NCBI RefSeq assembly: GCF_003574735.1 | Contig: NZ_QORW01000023.1 | Coordinates: forward strand, 1 to 64,000 | DNA from: Dongia deserti | Lineage (GTDB): Bacteria; Pseudomonadota; Alphaproteobacteria; Dongiales; Dongiaceae | Direction: 5' to 3' | Length of the DNA stretch: 64,000 nucleotides | In this document: in pieces, positions 1 through 9,850 of the stretch | Layout of the letters: each line of letters starts with the position of its first letter | How positions within the stretch are numbered: the stretch's first letter is position 1 | Position numbers and translations under genes: made by a program | The notes under the pieces: generated by a model | The model's database searches: none | What the model was told of the DNA's origin: nothing | What the model saw: only the letters and a program-made list of their open reading frames with translations

Positions 1-1
1 C

Positions 2-103
2 ACCATCGAAACCACCTGGCGCGGCATCGGTCAGCTCATCGACGTCTTCACACCACAGGAATGCGCTAACTACTTCAGAAACTCAGGATACGCTTCAGAA
101 TGA
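2..103 (+). mobile_element. IS630-family transposase, C-terminal end only
   Basis: The window opens inside a reading frame that stops at 101-103. The 33 visible residues include TFTPQECANYF-like text (here VFTPQECANYF) followed by a short N-S-G-Y-A-S-E tail, which is the usual end of IS630-family DDE transposases. The DDE catalytic residues would lie outside the window, so it cannot be judged whether the element is intact. A 7-bp inverted repeat AAAATTG/CAATTTT at 128-150 follows the stop and may belong to the element's end; this is a guess. The element sits just beyond the groESL terminator. Confidence 0.75.
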
Positions 104-215
104 AGGAATCACGCTCTAATGGGGCTTAAAATTGCGTTGATGTCAATTTTAGATAGTTTGTCGATTTTAGACTGGATGGGTTGGTGTCGCGGCGGTGCCA
201 TACCGCAGCAGACCC

Positions 216-248
216 AAAGAAAAAGGGCTGCACCTTGCGGTGCAGCCC
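216..248 (-). terminator. Rho-independent terminator of groESL
   Basis: Read on the minus strand, a perfect 10-bp stem GGGCTGCACC/GGTGCAGCCC with a 4-base loop is followed by TTTTTCTTT. It lies 36 bases after the groEL stop codon. Confidence 0.9.
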
Positions 249-284
249 TTCGAGCATTCGGAGCTCTGATCGACGTTCGGTCGA

Positions 285-1943
<1,659 letters not shown>

Positions 1944-1982
1944 TTAGTTCTTGTCGTTGATCACGAAAAAAGGCCGCGAGAC

Positions 1983-2300
1983 TTACGCGACCTTCTTCTT
2001 GGCGGTGGCAGTGCCCTCGACGATGCCGAGGATGTCGCTCTCCTTCATGATGAGGAGATCCTCGCCGTCGATGCGCACTTCGGTGCCCGACCACTTGCCG
2101 AACAGAATGCGGTCACCCGCCTTCACATCGAGCGGGGTGATCTTGCCGTCTTCGCCTTTGATGCCGGCGCCGGCCGCAATGACTTCGCCCTCCTGGGGCT
2201 TTTCCTTTGCGGTGTCCGGAATAATGATGCCCCCAGCAGTCTTCTCCTGCTGCTCGATCCGACGCACGAGGACGCGGTCATGGAGCGGGCGGAATTTCAT
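1983..2300 (-). CDS. groES: Co-chaperonin GroES (Hsp10), 105 aa
   Basis: Heptameric lid of the GroEL chamber. The protein starts [14 protein letters not shown], carries the mobile-loop segment [19 protein letters not shown] and the family end, and is only slightly longer than the usual 95-100 aa because of a Lys/Ala-rich C-terminal tail. The ATG is preceded by GGAGGA-type ribosome binding sequence on the minus strand (complement of tcctcc, 2305-2310). It is the first gene of the groESL operon, controlled by the promoter and CIRCE element found 100-130 bases upstream. Confidence 0.99.
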   Translation of the reverse strand: MKFRPLHDRVLVRRIEQQEKTAGGIIIPDTAKEKPQEGEVIAAGAGIKGEDGKITPLDVKAGDRILFGKWSGTEVRIDGEDLLIMKESDILGIVEGTATAKKKVA

Positions 2301-2372
2301 GGAAATCCTCCAATTGGTCTTGAGTTTGGTCGCGCTTTCCCTGTGGAACCCGACCCGAGCCCAGGCGCCCTG

Positions 2373-2399
2373 TTAGCACTCAGGCTCGGTGAGTGCCAG
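2373..2399. promoter_or_regulatory. CIRCE operator (HrcA binding site)
   Basis: TTAGCACTC, a 9-base spacer, then GAGTGCCAG. The consensus is TTAGCACTC-N9-GAGTGCTAA, so one arm is perfect and the other has two mismatches. It lies directly downstream of the predicted -10 box of groES, where bound HrcA would block transcription. hrcA itself is not in the window. Confidence 0.93.
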
Positions 2400-2400
2400 C

Positions 2401-2429
2401 GATTTAGGGCCACCCTCAGCTTCCGTCAA
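2401..2429 (-). promoter_or_regulatory. Probable housekeeping-type promoter of groESL
   Basis: On the minus strand TTGACG (2429-2424), a 17-base spacer and TAAATC (2406-2401). The -10 box abuts the CIRCE element, so the start site would fall inside the operator. Confidence 0.7.
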
Positions 2430-2652
2430 GAGGCCGTGAGGCGGGAATTTTCGCGTGAGCCCTACGAATTTAGCAGCAGAGCTATCGCGCGAGTGCTAAC
2501 ACATTGGAATTACGGGTATTTTGCAACATTGTTAAGGATTTTCGGTTACCATGTCTGTGTCGTCATTGGAGCGAGTCGCGCCGGTAGCCTTGGATCTTGG
2601 CGTCGAACCTACCGGCTGATCTCGGGTTACGAACGGGGGACGAGAGGTGCCG

Positions 2653-2916
2653 ATGTCCGGTTTGGTCATGCAGCTGAAGCAGTACCGATTAACCACGGCG
2701 GAGATCCTGTATCACATGCCGGATCATCCTTCGCTCCTGCAGACCTATCTCTGGCAGGACTATGATCTGGCCCCGCAATTTCCGACCCTGCGCAAGTTCC
2801 TCGATTTCTGGGCGCACAATCTGGACGGCCGGCTCCATTCGGTGAAGGTCGCCAGCGTCGACCTGCTGGCGCCACCCAAGTGGCGCAACGCCAACGAGCT
2901 GCTGACGATGCATTAG
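2653..2916 (+). CDS. Usg family protein
   Basis: A small alphaproteobacterial protein of unknown function, named for its position near tryptophan genes in Caulobacter. Family hallmarks are visible: YRLTTAEILYHMPDHP near the N-terminus, then LQTYLWQDYDLAP, FPTLRKFLDFW and LHSVKVAS. The chosen ATG follows a GAGAGG ribosome binding site; a GTG two codons upstream is possible. About 87 aa, normal for the family. No trp gene is next to it here. Confidence 0.85.
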   Translation: MSGLVMQLKQYRLTTAEILYHMPDHPSLLQTYLWQDYDLAPQFPTLRKFLDFWAHNLDGRLHSVKVASVDLLAPPKWRNANELLTMH

Positions 2917-3039
2917 AGACCGCGCCTAGCGAAGAATTGCCGTAGCATCCTTCAATGACCTGATGTCACGACACGCTGATTTGCGATAGTCGGCGCGCGT
3001 TGCTAAACAGGCGCACGTGAATTCTGTCGGTGCCCGCCT

Positions 3040-3621
3040 TTGCTTCGTTCCCTTTACGACTGGACCATGGAAAAGGCCCGCCACCCGAAGGCCATCTGGT
3101 GGCTGGCGGGGGTGAGCTTTGCGGAGAGCTCGGTCTTTCCGATTCCGCCCGACGTCATGCTGGTGCCGATGGTGCTGGCGGACCGGCAGCGCGCCTGGCG
3201 CATCGCCGGCGTGTGCCTGATCGCCTCGGTGTTGGGCGGCATGCTGGGCTATTACATCGGCTATGGCCTGCTGGAGAGCGTGGGGGAATGGATCATCGCG
3301 CTCTACGGGATGCAGGACGGGCTGCTCGAGTTCCAGAATTGGTACCATGAGTGGGGCCTGTGGGTGATCCTGATCAAGGGTGCTACGCCAATTCCCTACA
3401 AGCTGGTGACCATCGCGAGCGGTATCGCGCATTTCAGTCTGCCGGTCTTCATCATCGCATCTGTGGTGACGCGCGGCATCCGTTTCTATCTGGTGGCGGG
3501 GCTGCTCTATTGGTTCGGCGAGCCGATCCGTGCTTTCATCGAGCGCCGCCTGACCCTGGTCACCACGGCGTTCGTGGTGGCGCTGGTCGGCGGCTTTGTC
3601 GTCGTCAAATATGTGATCTGA
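3040..3621 (+). CDS. DedA/YqaA (VTT domain) family inner-membrane protein
   Basis: 193-residue polytopic membrane protein of the YqaA branch of the VTT/DedA superfamily, proposed to act in lipid transport or membrane homeostasis. The SFAESSVFPIPPDVMLVP segment (residues about 27-44) and IKGATPIPYKLVTIASG (about 111-127) are the two family signatures, the re-entrant loops with conserved Pro and basic residues. Hydrophobic spans follow each. The TTG start gives an N-terminus (LYDWTMEKARHP) typical of the family; no ATG fits as well. It ends 10 bases before dsbB and probably shares its transcript. Confidence 0.88.
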   Translation: MLRSLYDWTMEKARHPKAIWWLAGVSFAESSVFPIPPDVMLVPMVLADRQRAWRIAGVCLIASVLGGMLGYYIGYGLLESVGEWIIALYGMQDGLLEFQNWYHEWGLWVILIKGATPIPYKLVTIASGIAHFSLPVFIIASVVTRGIRFYLVAGLLYWFGEPIRAFIERRLTLVTTAFVVALVGGFVVVKYVI

Positions 3622-3631
3622 GCCCCAGGAC

Positions 3632-4135
3632 ATGGCCGCGCGTCAGCCGCTCCTACCCGTTTCCTCCGTACCATGGCTCGCCACCGGCGCGGCGCTGGCG
3701 GCCCTCTGCATCGCCTGGCTGTCGCAATATGGCTTTGGCCTCGCGCCGTGCGAACTGTGCTACTGGCAGCGCTACGGCTATTGGGGGGCGATCGCGCTGG
3801 GCGTCGTCGCCATCCTGCAGCCGGCGCGGACGGCGCGGCGCTCCGTGGCGTTGTGGCTACTGACGCTGGCCTTCGTGACGACTGCGGGGATCGCCCTGTT
3901 CCATGTCGGGGTGGAGCAGAAATGGTGGGAGGGCACCGCTGCGTGCGCCGGCCAGATCGCACCAGGCATGAGCGCGGAGGAGCTGGAGCAGGCGATCATG
4001 GACGCGCCGATCGTGCGTTGCGACGTGCCGGCCTGGACCATGTTCGGAATCTCCATGGCGGGCTATAATCTCATCTACGCGCTGGCGCTGGCGGCCTTCA
4101 CTGCCTGGGGCGCGTTGAGGAGCAGGGACGCGTGA
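3632..4135 (+). CDS. dsbB: Disulfide bond formation protein DsbB
   Basis: Inner-membrane quinone reductase that re-oxidises periplasmic DsbA. It shows four hydrophobic segments, the first periplasmic pair as CELC (near residues 36-39, followed by YWQRYGYW) and the second pair in the loop TAACAG...VRCDVPAW (near residues 97 and 121), which fits the DsbB arrangement. The 167-aa length is normal. Its stop codon overlaps the GTG of the following coq7-like gene, which suggests translational coupling. Ubiquinone is the electron acceptor of DsbB and the neighbour makes ubiquinone, so co-expression makes sense. Confidence 0.93.
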   Translation: MAARQPLLPVSSVPWLATGAALAALCIAWLSQYGFGLAPCELCYWQRYGYWGAIALGVVAILQPARTARRSVALWLLTLAFVTTAGIALFHVGVEQKWWEGTAACAGQIAPGMSAEELEQAIMDAPIVRCDVPAWTMFGISMAGYNLIYALALAAFTAWGALRSRDA

Positions 4136-4719
4136 CCGATCATTCCACCGAGACGGCGAAGGAAACCCCACGGGAAACTGCCGGGGGGCGCCTGCCCGGC
4201 GATCTCACCAAGGAGGAGCTGATCGAGCGCATCATCCGCGTCGACCATGCCGGCGAGTTCGGCGCCAAGCGCATCTATGAAGGCCAGCTCGCGATCCTGC
4301 GCGGCAAGCCGGAGGCGCAACCGATCGAGCGCATGTATGCGCAGGAGCTGGAGCACCTCAAGGCGTTCGAGACGCTGATGGTGGAGCGTCGCGTGCGGCC
4401 AAGTGCGCTGCATCCGGTGTGGAATGCCGCCGGCTTTGCGCTGGGCGCGGCGACCGCACTGCTGGGGCCGAAGGCGGCGATGGCCTGCACCGTCGCGGTC
4501 GAGGAAGTGATCGACGCGCATTACCGCGCGCAGTCGGAGAAGCTCGGCGCCGATGAAGCGCCGCTTAGGGCCAAGATCGACAAGTTCCGCGCAGACGAGC
4601 TCGAGCACCGCGACGCCGGGCTGGAGCACGGCGCCGAACAGGCGCCCGCCTATCCGCTGCTGACTGGCGCGATCAAGGCCGGGTCCAGACTCGCGATCTG
4701 GCTGGCGGAGCGGATTTAA
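4132..4719 (+). CDS. coq7: COQ7-type 3-demethoxyubiquinol hydroxylase
   Basis: Di-iron monooxygenase that adds the last ring hydroxyl in ubiquinone synthesis. The ligands expected in COQ7 are present: E in DHAGEFGAKRIYEGQL, the ELEHLKAFE helix (ExxH), VEEVIDAHY and DELEHRDAG (second ExxH). Length 195 aa. The GTG start overlaps the dsbB stop (GTGA). The first 20 residues are polar and low in similarity to the core, so the true start could be slightly downstream. A separate ubiG lies about 50 kb away in this window. Confidence 0.95.
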   Translation: MTDHSTETAKETPRETAGGRLPGDLTKEELIERIIRVDHAGEFGAKRIYEGQLAILRGKPEAQPIERMYAQELEHLKAFETLMVERRVRPSALHPVWNAAGFALGAATALLGPKAAMACTVAVEEVIDAHYRAQSEKLGADEAPLRAKIDKFRADELEHRDAGLEHGAEQAPAYPLLTGAIKAGSRLAIWLAERI

Positions 4720-4857
4720 GGTCCCGCTCATCTGGCGACGATACCCTTCGCCCCTAGTCTAGCCGAAGTCTGATGGGGGGCGCGGCGACAAGCCGTGCAC
4801 ACTCGCAAGAGCGCCGCCCCGATAGGTGACGCAATGCCATAGCGTTTCGGCGCAGCG

Positions 4858-4932
4858 CCCTCATCCAATTCCGCCTAAGCTCACTTCGTTCGCTAAGGCT
4901 GCGCATCCTTCCCCCGCGAGGGGGGAAGGGGT
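4858..4932. repeat. Intergenic hairpin, CCTTCCCCC type
   Basis: The 224-base gap between coq7 and the acetyltransferase gene contains CCTTCCCCC-GCGA-GGGGGGAAGG (around 4907-4930). A very similar hairpin, CCTTCCCCC-CGTGC-GGGGGAAGG, lies at 44792-44814. The nearby words CATCCAA and, at the other site, TTGGATG are also shared in inverted order. This looks like a dispersed non-coding repeat. Nothing else is seen in the gap. Confidence 0.55.
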
Positions 4933-4943
4933 AGTCTTTTGGC

Positions 4944-5399
4944 ATGAATGTTCGTCTCGCCACCAAAGCAGATGCGGACGCGTGGCTCGCCATGCGCGTT
5001 GCGTTGTGGCCGGATGCCGATCCGGATGCGCTGCGCGGCGACGTGACCGCGTTCTTTACCGCGCGCAGCGAGCCGTTGATGCCGCATCAGGTGTTCGTGG
5101 CGGAAGCGGACGGCAAGCTGGTGGGCATGCTGGAGCTGTCGCTGCGGCCCTATGTCGATGGCTGTGATAGTTCGCCGGTGCCGTTCATCGAAGCGTGGTA
5201 CGTGACGCCCGACAAGCGGCAGCAGGGCATCGGCGGCGCGCTCGTGAAGGCCGCGGAGCAATGGGCGATCGAACATAGCCATACCGAGATTGCGTCTGAC
5301 TCGTTGCTCGAGAACAAGGTGAGCGAACGTGCCCATGGCGCGCTCGGCTTCGAGGAGGTCGAGCGCGCGATCCGGTTCCGCAAGGCGCTCAAAGGCTAG
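4944..5399 (+). CDS. GNAT acetyltransferase similar to aminoglycoside 6'-N-acetyltransferase AAC(6')-I
   Basis: 151-residue single-domain GNAT protein. The segment YVDGCDSSPVPFIEAWYV (residues about 70-87) closely matches the GCDSSPV-FLEGIYV block of chromosomal AAC(6')-I enzymes, and is followed by the acetyl-CoA loop RQQGIGGALV, an EIASDS block and the LGFEEVERAIRFRK end found in the same enzymes. Such enzymes acetylate the 6'-amine of kanamycin- or tobramycin-type drugs; whether this one does so cannot be told. It stands alone with no mobile-element signs or other resistance genes nearby, which suggests an intrinsic chromosomal gene. Confidence 0.8.
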   Translation: MNVRLATKADADAWLAMRVALWPDADPDALRGDVTAFFTARSEPLMPHQVFVAEADGKLVGMLELSLRPYVDGCDSSPVPFIEAWYVTPDKRQQGIGGALVKAAEQWAIEHSHTEIASDSLLENKVSERAHGALGFEEVERAIRFRKALKG

Positions 5400-5450
5400 G
5401 CGCTGTTCGTGTTTGGCACGGCGCGCGCTGACGCCATTGCCATCACTCAC

Positions 5451-5545
5451 CTGTCATCCCGGGCTTGACCCGGGATCCATTACGCAGCGGCACGAGCAGC
5501 TGAACCATGGACCCCGGCTCGCGCTGCGCTTGGCCGGGGTGACAG
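5451..5545. repeat. Double-hairpin intergenic repeat, copy 1 (GTCATCC...GGTGAC)
   Basis: CTGTCATCC and GGGTGACAG bound the element. The left half carries the hairpin CCCGGG-CTTGA-CCCGGG, then GATCCATT; the right half has CATGGACC and a GGCCGGGGTGACAG end. It sits between the convergent ends of the acetyltransferase and KamA-like genes and shares its layout with copies at 8285, 15029, 23902 and 30037. Confidence 0.7.
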
Positions 5546-5658
5546 AAGGAGAGAGCGTTGAGCACGGTGCGACGCGATTCATAAACGTGTGCACGGCCGC
5601 GCCCCGTCTAAACGACTGGCCACAATCGTGACGAAGGAGGACGCTCACAACTCGCGCG

Positions 5659-6840
5659 TCAGCCAGCGACGGAGTTGGCGGGCGGGCCGATATCGTTGCT
5701 GGCGAGGGGGAGGTTGCCCCAGAGGCCGAGCTCGCTCCAGGCTTCGTCCTCGCCGTCCTTGTACCAGACGCACATGAAGCCTTCCTCGTCGATCTCGACG
5801 CTGGCGGGCATGCGCCAGCTCGGGTTCCAGCGCATGCGGTCCTCCAGGCGATAGCCGGAGCGCAGCAGCAGCGAATTGTCAGACGGCCGGCGCGCGATGA
5901 TCGTGCCCTCGTACAGCACGATCTTGCCGATGTCCGTCATCAAGGCGTAGTGCGGCTTGGCGCGGCCGGAGAATTCGCCAGAGGCGCTGAGGCGCATCGC
6001 GAGTTCCGCACCCTTCTTCACCGAGGTGCGATGGTGGCGCATACCCTGCATCGGGATGGCGTGGAACAGGTAGTGTGCCTCGATGCCGTTCTCGCGCATC
6101 AGCGAATAGAGCTCCGCCAAGACCGTGAGGTCGTCGTTCACGCCCTTCAGCAGCGGGTGCTGGTTGTAGATCGTGGCGCCAGTCGATTTGAGGCGCGCGA
6201 TGGCGGCGCGTGATTCCGGCCAGAACTCGATCGGGTGATTGACGTTGACGCCGATCTCGATCCGGCGATCCGGCAACGAAGTCAGGACGGACAGCAGGTT
6301 GTCGTTGATGCGCTCGGGATCCTGGAACGGCACGCGCGTGCCGATGCGGATGGTGCGGATGTTGGGCGCGCGTACGGCAAGCGCCTCGAACGCCGTGCGC
6401 AACAGCTTCGGTGCCATCAGGGGGTCGCCGCCGGTGATCAGGACCTCGTCGACCCCGGCGCATTCCTCGGCCTCGCCGAAATAGCGCGCGGCGTTGATGA
6501 TCTCTTCCTCGCGCAACGTCCTCACCGGGTACTGGCCGCGCAGGCACCAGCGGCAATGCGCGGCGCACACGGTCGTCGGCTCGAGCAGCACAGTCCGGCG
6601 ATAGAGCCGCTCGACGCCCGCGAGGGGCTTGCCGTCGAACTGGAGATGGATCTCGGATTCGTAGTGCCGCCGGCGCTCCTGCGGCGAGACCGCGGCCTCC
6701 ACCGGATTCTTCACGTACTGCAATGCGATGGCGCGCCACTCGGCGCTGTTCATGCCGCAGCGCTGCTCAAGTTCACTCATCTTGCGGCGCAGGAACGGCG
6801 TGATGAGCTCGATGAAGTCGCCAGTCTTGGTCCCAGCCAT
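5659..6840 (-). CDS. KamA-family radical SAM protein (lysine 2,3-aminomutase-like)
   Basis: 393 residues from the chosen ATG, which follows a GGGGGAAC ribosome binding site; an upstream in-frame start adds 14 unlikely residues. The radical SAM cluster motif is CAAHCRWC (CxxxCxxC) near residue 100, followed by LITGGDPLM, the SAM-binding GGD block, and by IGVNVNHPIEF and YNQHPLLKGVND, all typical of the lysine/glutamate aminomutase family. KamA is PLP-dependent, but the C-terminal PLP-lysine motif is not obvious to me, so the substrate is open. It is flanked by unrelated genes, so context gives no function. It could be a lysine or glutamate aminomutase or a diverged relative. Confidence 0.85.
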   Translation of the reverse strand: MAGTKTGDFIELITPFLRRKMSELEQRCGMNSAEWRAIALQYVKNPVEAAVSPQERRRHYESEIHLQFDGKPLAGVERLYRRTVLLEPTTVCAAHCRWCLRGQYPVRTLREEEIINAARYFGEAEECAGVDEVLITGGDPLMAPKLLRTAFEALAVRAPNIRTIRIGTRVPFQDPERINDNLLSVLTSLPDRRIEIGVNVNHPIEFWPESRAAIARLKSTGATIYNQHPLLKGVNDDLTVLAELYSLMRENGIEAHYLFHAIPMQGMRHHRTSVKKGAELAMRLSASGEFSGRAKPHYALMTDIGKIVLYEGTIIARRPSDNSLLLRSGYRLEDRMRWNPSWRMPASVEIDEEGFMCVWYKDGEDEAWSELGLWGNLPLASNDIGPPANSVAG

Positions 6841-7043
6841 TGCTGTTCCCCCGCAACTGTGATCAGCCGGTCCGGCGACCATAGACCAAATCCTCCACGA
6901 ATGTCGCTTAGTTCTGCGGACCTACTCCTTTTGAGCGAGTGTGAGACAGGTGAGTCTCGCAGCTGAAGGAATAGGTTCATGGTAGATGCGCGCGCCGCTA
7001 CACCCTGATGCACGGAGTGTGAAAACCGTAATGGTGCTGCGGA

Positions 7044-7430
7044 CTATTTGAGCTGCGGTGCCATGCCTTGAATCAAGATGGCCGTTGGCTCGACAGAGCC
7101 ATCGACGCGCGCGAGGCCGATTCGATCACCGTGGCGCGACAGATGCACGCAGCCGCCGGCGAAATCGCCATCGCCGTAGCGGAAGCACATTAGGCCATCC
7201 TGCCGAAACGACCATTTACCTTCATATCTGCCGGCTGTCTTGGAGAGGCCGATGATCCGACCGTCGTGTGTGTAGTGCTCGATATAGTCATCGCCGGCAT
7301 CGGTCCGGCCGCTCATGGAATTGCCGATGATCTCCGACTTCATCTGATCGATGGACATGAACCTGGTCTCGTCGGCGATGGCCGTGCCGAGCGATGCGAT
7401 GAAAATCAATGGTGTGAGCAATCTGCGCAT
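7044..7430 (-). CDS. Small exported protein of unknown function
   Basis: 128 residues with a clear signal peptide (MRRLLTPLIFIASLGTAIADE, cleavage likely after the AIA). The mature part holds two Cys (CF in GLMCFRYG and GGCVHL) that could form a disulfide, and a pattern NSMSGR..YIEHYTHDGRI..GRYEGKWSF, resembling periplasmic proteins with a short beta-sheet fold that sense or bind small ligands. I do not recognise a named family. It stands alone on the minus strand. Confidence 0.7.
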   Translation of the reverse strand: MRRLLTPLIFIASLGTAIADETRFMSIDQMKSEIIGNSMSGRTDAGDDYIEHYTHDGRIIGLSKTAGRYEGKWSFRQDGLMCFRYGDGDFAGGCVHLSRHGDRIGLARVDGSVEPTAILIQGMAPQLK

Positions 7431-7554
7431 GGTCTCCTCCGACTATTGAGGACTGCAGTATGACCATGATGGCGTTATATGCGCCGCGCGGCCAATGCCG
7501 ACGGCGGATGGAAAGGATGCGTGTCGGTTATTGCCGCGTCGCGTCAATGCGCGG

Positions 7555-8193
7555 CTATTGCCGCGCGGGTGCGGGCGCAGGCAGGCGCCAGTCGGGCAGC
7601 CAGCGGCGCGCGTGTGCGAGGCTGGTCTGCACCACAGGGCCAACGCCCAACGCGAATACCACAGTGCCGATGCCCACCGTGCCACCCATCAGCCAACCGA
7701 TCGCCAGGGCCGAAGCCTCGATCGCGGTGCGCGACAGCCGGATGCTCCAGCCGAGCTTTTCGTGAAGACCCATCATCAAGCCGTCGCGCGGGCCGGCGCC
7801 GAGGCCGGCGGGCAGATAGAGCGCGCTGCCCAATCCGATGCAGATCATGCCGGCGATCAGCATCGCGCCGCGCAGCCACAGGCTCTCGATCTCCTGTGGC
7901 AGCAGCCACAGGCCGAGATCGGTGAACGGCCCGATGGTCAGCGCGTTGAAGATGGTGCCGATGCCCGGTCGCTGCCTGAGCGGAATCCACAGCAGCAGCA
8001 CCAGGACGCTGGCGATGATGCTGGCGGTCCCGATGGTGATGCCGAGCTGGAAGCCGAGGCCTTGGTGGAACGCGTCCCACGGCCCGAGGCCAAGACTGGC
8101 GCGCACGAACAAAGCGAGCCCGAGGCCCCAGAACAGAAAGCCCGAGAACAGCATCAGCCAACGCTGCGGCGCGATCGACAGAATGGAGCGCAT
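7555..8193 (-). CDS. YczE/YyaS/YitT-family membrane protein
   Basis: 212-residue polytopic membrane protein with about five hydrophobic spans. The repeated LGLGPWDAFHQGL (near residue 35) and LGAGPRDGLMMGL (near residue 130) blocks mark the YczE family, where each half carries an (A/G)xLGxxPxDxxxxG motif. The function of the family is not established; some members are linked to secondary-metabolite or sulfonate transport. The C-terminus is Pro/Arg-rich and probably cytosolic. No partner gene is evident. Confidence 0.85.
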   Translation of the reverse strand: MRSILSIAPQRWLMLFSGFLFWGLGLALFVRASLGLGPWDAFHQGLGFQLGITIGTASIIASVLVLLLWIPLRQRPGIGTIFNALTIGPFTDLGLWLLPQEIESLWLRGAMLIAGMICIGLGSALYLPAGLGAGPRDGLMMGLHEKLGWSIRLSRTAIEASALAIGWLMGGTVGIGTVVFALGVGPVVQTSLAHARRWLPDWRLPAPAPARQ

Positions 8194-8284
8194 CGCGCTG
8201 ACTTATGAGCGCGCACGCGCCGCGTCAATGACGGGATTGATGCGATACATGTTGGCGCCGCGCGCACGCGAGCCTTGCACCTCT

Positions 8285-8404
8285 CTGTCATCCCGGCCAA
8301 GCCGCGCAGCGGCGCAGAGCGGGGACCCATACGGACCTTCCGCAGCGCTGTTGGATCGTATGGGTCCCGGGTCGTGCAGCTTCGCTGCCCGCCCAGGATG
8401 ACAG
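8285..8404. repeat. Double-hairpin intergenic repeat, copy 2
   Basis: Bounded by CTGTCATCC and GGATGACAG. Inside, GGACCCATACG is answered by CGTATGGGTCC, so the whole element can fold end to end and each half can also fold alone. It lies in the 231-base gap between the YczE-like gene and the HNH gene, both on the minus strand. Confidence 0.7.
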
Positions 8405-8424
8405 TTTTAATGATGCGACGCCGC

Positions 8425-8988
8425 TCAGCTCGTTTCGAGCACGGTATCCCAGTAAAGAAAATCCCGCCAACTCTGGTGCAAGTAGTTTGGCGGGAAGGCT
8501 CGACCATTTTCCTGCAGCTCGTGAGTCGTCGGCTGCAGTGGCGGTCGCCTTGGATGCATGCCCACCTCGTGCGGCAGGTGCCGGCCCTTCAGGAGGTTGC
8601 AGGTCTGGCACGCCGTCACCACGTTGCTCCAGCTCGTCCGCCCGCCGCGCGAACGCGGCACGACGTGATCGAAGGTCAGTTCGGGGGCCGGGAAGGTATC
8701 GCCGCAATACTGGCAGCGAAAACGGTCGCGCAGGAACACGTTGAACCGGGTAAAGGCCGGCCGGCGCGACTGGTGCACGAACTCCTTGAGCGAGATGACC
8801 GAGGGGAGCCGCATCGAGAAGGATGGGCTGTGCACCTCGTTCTCATACTCCGAGATGATGTTGACCCGGTCCAGGAAGACGGCCTTCACCACTTCCTGCC
8901 ACGGCCATAGCGACAGGGGGAAATAGCTCAACGGCCGGAAGTCGGCATTGAGGACCAGGGCCGGACAAGCTTCAGGCGATGCCTGCAC
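8425..8988 (-). CDS. HNH endonuclease family protein
   Basis: About 187 residues. The C-terminal half is a complete zinc-dependent HNH module: CQYCGD, then FDHVVPRSRGG (first His plus following Pro and Gly), WSNVVTACQTCN and LKGRHLPHE. The N-terminal part (ACPALVLNADFRPLSYFPLS, DRVNIISEYE) is the conserved extension of the chromosomal HNH family common in alphaproteobacteria, whose role is unknown. A GTG at 8988 is chosen because GGAG lies 7 bases upstream; a GTG two codons earlier is also open. There is no restriction-modification partner and no toxin-immunity context. Confidence 0.9.
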   Translation of the reverse strand: MQASPEACPALVLNADFRPLSYFPLSLWPWQEVVKAVFLDRVNIISEYENEVHSPSFSMRLPSVISLKEFVHQSRRPAFTRFNVFLRDRFRCQYCGDTFPAPELTFDHVVPRSRGGRTSWSNVVTACQTCNLLKGRHLPHEVGMHPRRPPLQPTTHELQENGRAFPPNYLHQSWRDFLYWDTVLETS

Positions 8989-9116
8989 GCGCACGCTCCG
9001 TCATCAAACCGTGACGGGTGACGGCCCCGTCACACTCGATACACCATAGCAATAGAGGGCCCGAGCCCAAAACGCAAGATATTGAAATCAGCTATAATAT
9101 TGATTTCATTCGATTG

Positions 9117-9785
9117 TCATTCCACCGCGGGCGCGGCGTTGAAGCACCGGCGCAGGAAAAGCGCGCCCCTTTGCGCGCCGATCTGGTCGATGGAATGGGG
9201 CAGGCCGGGCCGGGATTCAGTCTCAATCGGGACCCCCGCGTCTCTCAGGGCCTTTTCCGCCTGGGCCAGGGCGCCGAAGGGGACCACCTGATCGGCCGTG
9301 CCGTGGACCAGGAAAACGGGCGGCTTGGACTTCAGCTCGCCGGCCAGCAACTGCGGTGCGATCAATGAACCGGAAAAGCCTAAAATGCCGGCGATCTGGT
9401 TGGGCCGGCGCAGCCCGACATGGAGCGACATCATGGTGCCCTGGCTGAACCCGACCAGCGCCAGGTCGCGGTCGGCGAGGCCGCGACGGGTGAGCTCCGC
9501 ATCCAGGAACCGGTCGAGGATCTCCGCGGCGAGGCGCGCGCCGCCCAACAGCATGTCCGGCGTGCGGTCCTCGAACCCGAACCACTGGAACCCGAACGCC
9601 GAAATTTCGCACGGGAATGGCGCGTTGGGCGACATGAACTCCGCCTCGGGAAGCGCCTGCGCGAAGAACGGCGCCAGGCTGATGAGGTCGTCGCCGTTCG
9701 ACCCGTAGCCGTGCAAGAGCACGACGAGCTGCTTCGCCTTGCCGCCGCTGGCCGGCGCATGCGAGGAGCCGGAGAGTTCCATCAT
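9117..9785 (-). CDS. Alpha/beta hydrolase, phospholipase/carboxylesterase family
   Basis: 222-residue cytosolic serine hydrolase of the YpfH/acyl-protein-thioesterase type. The first signature is VVLLHGYGSNGDD, the nucleophile elbow GFSQG holds the catalytic Ser (near residue 117), the Asp is in VHGTADQVVP (near 170) and the His in GLPHSID (near 201). The ATG follows an AGGAAAGCAC ribosome binding site. It acts on small esters or acyl chains; the true substrate is not predictable. It is followed at 9851 by an unrelated pseudogene on the same strand. Confidence 0.9.
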   Translation of the reverse strand: MMELSGSSHAPASGGKAKQLVVLLHGYGSNGDDLISLAPFFAQALPEAEFMSPNAPFPCEISAFGFQWFGFEDRTPDMLLGGARLAAEILDRFLDAELTRRGLADRDLALVGFSQGTMMSLHVGLRRPNQIAGILGFSGSLIAPQLLAGELKSKPPVFLVHGTADQVVPFGALAQAEKALRDAGVPIETESRPGLPHSIDQIGAQRGALFLRRCFNAAPAVE

Positions 9786-9850
9786 GTGCTTTCCTAGTCT
9801 GGTGCACTGGCATCTAGCCGATGGTGGCGGCGGGAAACAAGGGCTGGCGG

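Noticed and set aside
9018..9116. Possible tRNA or small RNA in the AT-rich stretch after the esterase gene
   Set aside because: No cloverleaf, no T-loop GGTTCGA-type text, and no stable hairpin was seen.
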